7,933 nucleotides of DNA from Thermoplasmata archaeon (lineage in GTDB: Archaea > Thermoplasmatota > Thermoplasmata > Thermoplasmatales > Thermoplasmataceae). Location of the stretch: NCBI GenBank assembly GCA_021833045.1, contig JAKBGP010000089.1, forward strand, positions 1-7,933. The letters run 5' to 3'. Below are positions 6,136-7,933 of this stretch, piece by piece. Every line of letters begins with the position of its first letter. Position 1 is the stretch's first letter. A program made the position numbers and the translations under genes. The notes under the pieces are model-generated. The model saw only the letters and a program-made list of their open reading frames with translations, did not search any database and had not been told where the DNA came from.

Positions 6136-7019
6136 AGAAATCCAGCTTTTTGGAGAATCAGGAGATCCTCTGTTGTGAGCTGTTCCCCATTCTTAAATTT
6201 ATCAAAAAGAACATTTGCCTTATTCTGTAATTCCCCTTCCTTCTCCTTCTTTCTGGTGGCTCTAGTTTTTGCTGCCATTCCACCAAGTATCTTTTCAAGG
6301 TCTCTGAGTTCAGTTTTTGCCTTTATGAACCCTTCATGTTCTTTCTCAGATTCCTTATTGAACTTTATAAACATTTCATGAAACTCATCAGCTTTTTTTC
6401 TTGTTTCATCAAGTTCCTGAAGACCCTTACTAATCTCGTCTCCAAGCCCATTTATCTGTTTGGATATTTCGTCAATTTCCTTCTTGAACTCATCTACAAC
6501 TTTTCTCTTCTCGTTTATCTTTCCAGATAAATCCTTAACACTGTCGTTTTCTTTCAGTTCTTTTTCTACAGCTTCCCTTGTTTTTCTAATATCGTTGCTG
6601 AGCTTCCTGATCTCAAGAACTATCCTTTTTTCCTCATCCTTCTTAAGCTGCGTAGTCTGCTGGGTTTTCTCAAGCCTTTGAAGTTCCTTTTCCTTTCTTC
6701 TTAATTCAGAAGGATCAGCACCCTGTGATTTAAATGAATCACGGTATTTTCTTAACTCCCTTCTCAATTCAGAAAGTTCTTTAAAATGATCTTCTTTTTC
6801 ATTTCTCATTTTCTGAATTTTTTCGATAAGCTGTCCCTTATCGTCAATCTTTTTCATAACAATTTCTCGCATAGATTTAGATTTCTGGTTAAGTTTATCC
6901 CTCTCTTCAGCGTAATAATGGGCTTCTTGCGAAAGCTCATCTCGCCTCTTGATATGGTCTTCGACCAGATTTCTTAAAATCTCTCTTTTCTGTTCTAGTT
7001 CAGGAAGGACGTCACTCAT
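6132..7019 (-). CDS. Archaeal coiled-coil protein, COG1340/DUF7121 type
   Basis: This 295-residue, highly charged protein is almost wholly helical with heptad-like spacing. Residues about 6-98 form one coiled-coil arm, broken at SQGADPSE (98-105). A second long arm spans about 104-245. A Gly-rich break (GGMAAKT, 246-252) leads to a basic stretch (RATRKKEKEGE) and a short globular-looking C-terminus (266-295). The central LEKTQQTTQL (116-125) followed by EEKRIVLEIRKL matches the family's conserved core, recalled as a Leu-Glu...Gln-Thr-Thr block. The ending DKFKNGEQLTTEDLLILQ also resembles family members. Relatives are sometimes labelled phosphoserine phosphatase, but no HAD motif (DxDxT) is present, so that name should not be used. 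Function is unknown; an SMC-like or ribosome-associated scaffold role is only speculation. There is no signal peptide or membrane helix. It is transcribed in the same direction as pyrF but with a 162-base gap and its own promoter. Confidence 0.9.
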   Translation of the reverse strand: MSDVLPELEQKREILRNLVEDHIKRRDELSQEAHYYAEERDKLNQKSKSMREIVMKKIDDKGQLIEKIQKMRNEKEDHFKELSELRRELRKYRDSFKSQGADPSELRRKEKELQRLEKTQQTTQLKKDEEKRIVLEIRKLSNDIRKTREAVEKELKENDSVKDLSGKINEKRKVVDEFKKEIDEISKQINGLGDEISKGLQELDETRKKADEFHEMFIKFNKESEKEHEGFIKAKTELRDLEKILGGMAAKTRATRKKEKEGELQNKANVLFDKFKNGEQLTTEDLLILQKAGFL

Positions 7020-7064
7020 AATGATCAGTCTTTGTAGTGATATTACCTGTATTTTTGATTACAA

Positions 7065-7072
7065 TATATAAC
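7065..7072 (-). promoter_or_regulatory. BRE/TATA promoter of the coiled-coil gene, with a short leader
   Basis: On the minus strand CGAAAG is followed at once by TTATATAT, a good archaeal BRE plus TATA pair and the best promoter match in the window. Its centre is about 49 bases before the ATG at 7019, so transcription should start near 7043 with a leader of about 24 bases. The leader contains TGATC 4-8 bases before the ATG, a weak match to the end of the Shine-Dalgarno consensus GGAGGTGATC. This gene therefore looks leadered, unlike most others here. A weaker box at 7037-7045 would make it leaderless. Confidence 0.55.
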
Positions 7073-7088
7073 TTTCGTAGTTAATTTG

Positions 7089-7107
7089 CATAAATACTCT
7101 CATAAAT
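7089..7107 (-). repeat. Tandem ATTTATG repeats upstream of the coiled-coil promoter
   Basis: ATTTATG occurs twice on the minus strand (plus-strand CATAAAT at 7089-7095 and 7101-7107), 12 bases apart start to start, or just over one helical turn. The pair begins 17 bases upstream of the TATA-like box of the coiled-coil gene, where archaeal activators often bind. In this AT-rich gap it may be chance. The rest of 7020-7181 holds only the promoter and an isolated CGGCCG palindrome at 7144-7149. Confidence 0.3.
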
Positions 7108-7181
7108 CTTACTTATACTTACAAAAATACTGGATCAACTTTACGGCCGAATAGTTAACGACCTGTGACATTTTCTCGTGG

Positions 7182-7811
7182 TTAGTTTTCTCCTTCCAGA
7201 TTCATTATATATTTCAGTGGTTCAGGATTCTCATAGATAGATCTACCTATTATTACATAGTCTGAGCCGGAGCTAATTGCTTTTTTGTATCCACCACCCT
7301 GTGCGCCAACTCCAGGAGAGAAAATCTTCAATGGTCCTTTTGTCCTTGATATTTTTCCGAGGAGTTCATAATCGTTTCCAGGTGCCACAATACCGTAACA
7401 TCCAAGAGTTATAGCATCAGAAACTAGATTCTCAAAGTTTGGGTTAAGATACAGATTAGACCCGGGATTGCTCATTGATGCAACTCCAATTATTTTTATT
7501 TCACCAGAATTATCAACAAGAGATTTCATAGAATCAGGTCCTGGAAAGAGGTGTCCAATAACTGCCCATGGGTTTTCCTCTGAAATTTGTTCAATAATAA
7601 GCCTGTTGGTATTCGGTATATCTGCTATCTTCAGATCGCAAATCACTTTTGAAAACATGGAAAGTTTTCCTATAATTGATTTTCCAAGGCTCAATATTGT
7701 TGGCCAGTTTATTTTAATTGCAAACACGCTGTTACTTATTTCCTCAGCAATAGAAATCAACTTCTTCTCGTCTGTTATATCAAGGGATGCAACAATTTTA
7801 TGATTCATCAT
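7182..7811 (-). CDS. pyrF: Orotidine-5'-phosphate decarboxylase
   Basis: PyrF decarboxylates OMP to UMP, the last step of de novo pyrimidine synthesis, as a cytosolic (beta/alpha)8-barrel dimer. The 209 residues are near the usual archaeal length. Visible active-site elements, in order, are SLD (9-11), whose Asp11 binds the ribose; Lys33 in FAIKIN; the signature DLKIADIPNT with Asp59, Lys61 and Asp64, where the Lys protonates the leaving carbanion; the phosphate-loop strand SPGVGAQGG (165-173); and Arg190 in IIGRSIY. All key residues are present, so it should be active. Two ATG codons are adjacent (7811-7809 and 7808-7806). The outer one is annotated, but either fits the TATA-like box 24-27 bases upstream. 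No Shine-Dalgarno sequence is present. No other pyr gene is in the window, and the upstream partial gene is 56 bases away with an intervening promoter. Confidence 0.96.
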   Translation of the reverse strand: MMNHKIVASLDITDEKKLISIAEEISNSVFAIKINWPTILSLGKSIIGKLSMFSKVICDLKIADIPNTNRLIIEQISEENPWAVIGHLFPGPDSMKSLVDNSGEIKIIGVASMSNPGSNLYLNPNFENLVSDAITLGCYGIVAPGNDYELLGKISRTKGPLKIFSPGVGAQGGGYKKAISSGSDYVIIGRSIYENPEPLKYIMNLEGEN

Positions 7812-7830
7812 AATGATGGCTAATTACAAA

Positions 7831-7839
7831 TAATATAAA
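7831..7839 (-). promoter_or_regulatory. TATA box of pyrF (leaderless)
   Basis: On the minus strand TTTATATTA is centred about 24 bases before the first ATG of pyrF, so the transcript should begin at or beside the start codon. The box directly abuts and partly overlaps the T-tract that probably ends the upstream gene's transcript. Confidence 0.55.
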
Positions 7840-7843
7840 AAAA
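7837..7843 (-). terminator. Seven-T tract after the right-edge partial gene
   Basis: Read on the minus strand, a run of seven T occurs about 25 bases after the stop of the partial gene at 7868, preceded by ATTTTACCAA. Oligo-T tracts of this length are typical archaeal terminators. The tract merges into the pyrF TATA-like box, so terminator and next promoter share bases. Confidence 0.45.
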
Positions 7844-7867
7844 TTGGTAAAATGTAGTTTTCAGACT

Positions 7868-7933
7868 TTATGCAATTCTATTGTCACTGTCATCATCGCC
7901 AAAAAGGTGAGGATCGATATCGTCACCATTTCC
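7868..7933 (-). CDS. Acidic C-terminal tail of an unrecognised protein (5' truncated by window edge)
   Basis: The minus strand is open from the window edge to TAA at 7868-7870 and encodes the last 21 residues, reading GNGDDIDPHLFGDDDSDNRI then Ala. Seven of the 21 are aspartate, so this is a strongly acidic, probably flexible tail. Acidic tails occur on many archaeal proteins, including chaperones, ATPases and tubulin-like proteins, and the segment is too short to assign. It is followed by a seven-T tract and then the pyrF promoter, which fits a genuine gene end. Because no start or domain is visible, the identification rests only on the open frame and this context. Confidence 0.5.
   Translation of the reverse strand, partial: GNGDDIDPHLFGDDDSDNRIA

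Noticed and set aside
6175..6977. Several Phe/Ser-rich plus-strand frames opposite the coiled-coil gene that look like membrane peptides
   Set aside because: They are complements of Lys/Glu-rich codons (AAA/GAA become TTT/TTC), so apparent hydrophobicity is a by-product of the coiled-coil gene's composition.
6132..7019. Calling the coiled-coil gene a phosphoserine phosphatase or an SMC ATPase
   Set aside because: No HAD catalytic motif and no Walker A or B motif is present; the protein is coiled coil from end to end apart from short breaks.
7144..7149. CGGCCG palindrome in the gap between pyrF and the coiled-coil gene
   Set aside because: A single 6-base palindrome with no T-run and no second copy nearby is not enough to call a terminator or operator.
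7468..7803. A 111-codon plus-strand open frame opposite pyrF
   Set aside because: It lies entirely within pyrF, whose active-site residues are intact, and shows no motif of its own.
7805..7811. ATGATGA at the pyrF start as the C box of a C/D-box small RNA
   Set aside because: It is explained by two adjacent start codons, and no D box with proper spacing or paired C'/D' elements was evident.
1..7933. CRISPR array, insertion sequence, integrase or defence system
   Set aside because: No regularly spaced repeats, terminal inverted repeats with a transposase, integrase motifs or nuclease/toxin domains were seen. The tRNA gene has no duplicated 3' end in the window that would mark an integration site.

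Overview
This AT-rich window comes from an archaeon, most probably a member of the Thermoplasmatales (Thermoplasma/Ferroplasma/Cuniculiplasma-like). Four things point there. Most genes have an AT-rich TATA-like box about 22-27 bases before the ATG and no Shine-Dalgarno sequence, which is the leaderless arrangement. Arginine is mostly AGA/AGG and ATA is a common isoleucine codon. A typically archaeal coiled-coil protein (COG1340/DUF7121 type) and an archaeal-type short OMP decarboxylase are present. The tRNA lacks an encoded CCA. The taxonomic call is inference; no rRNA is present to fix it.

Layout. The left edge (1-191) holds the last 62 codons of an unrecognised plus-strand gene. A stretch of about 460 bases without a protein gene follows (192-651), carrying only a minus-strand tRNA-Thr(UGU) at 395-467 with its T-rich 3' end and a candidate promoter. 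Four plus-strand genes come next, each apparently with its own promoter: an S9-family serine peptidase (652-2484), a six-helix DUF998 membrane protein (2571-3152), urocanate hydratase hutU (3244-4917), and a sugar-1-phosphate nucleotidyltransferase with a left-handed beta-helix tail (5047-6135). The last one runs head-on into a minus-strand group: the coiled-coil protein (6132-7019), orotidine-5'-phosphate decarboxylase pyrF (7182-7811), and the acidic C-terminal end of another unrecognised gene (7868-7933). The two converging genes overlap by 4 bases at their stop codons.

How the genes relate. The window reads as ordinary chromosomal housekeeping and metabolism, not as a mobile island. The cytosolic S9 peptidase and urocanase fit a peptide- and amino-acid-consuming lifestyle, but the other histidine-degradation genes are not here. 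The nucleotidyltransferase supplies activated sugar for glycan or glycolipid synthesis. PyrF makes UMP. The coiled-coil protein has no established function and is the least understood complete gene. I found no transposase, integrase, CRISPR array, toxin-antitoxin pair or defence system, and I do not claim a new biological system. The points worth a second look are the COG1340 protein, the lone hutU, the overlapping convergent stops, and a few small repeats near promoters.
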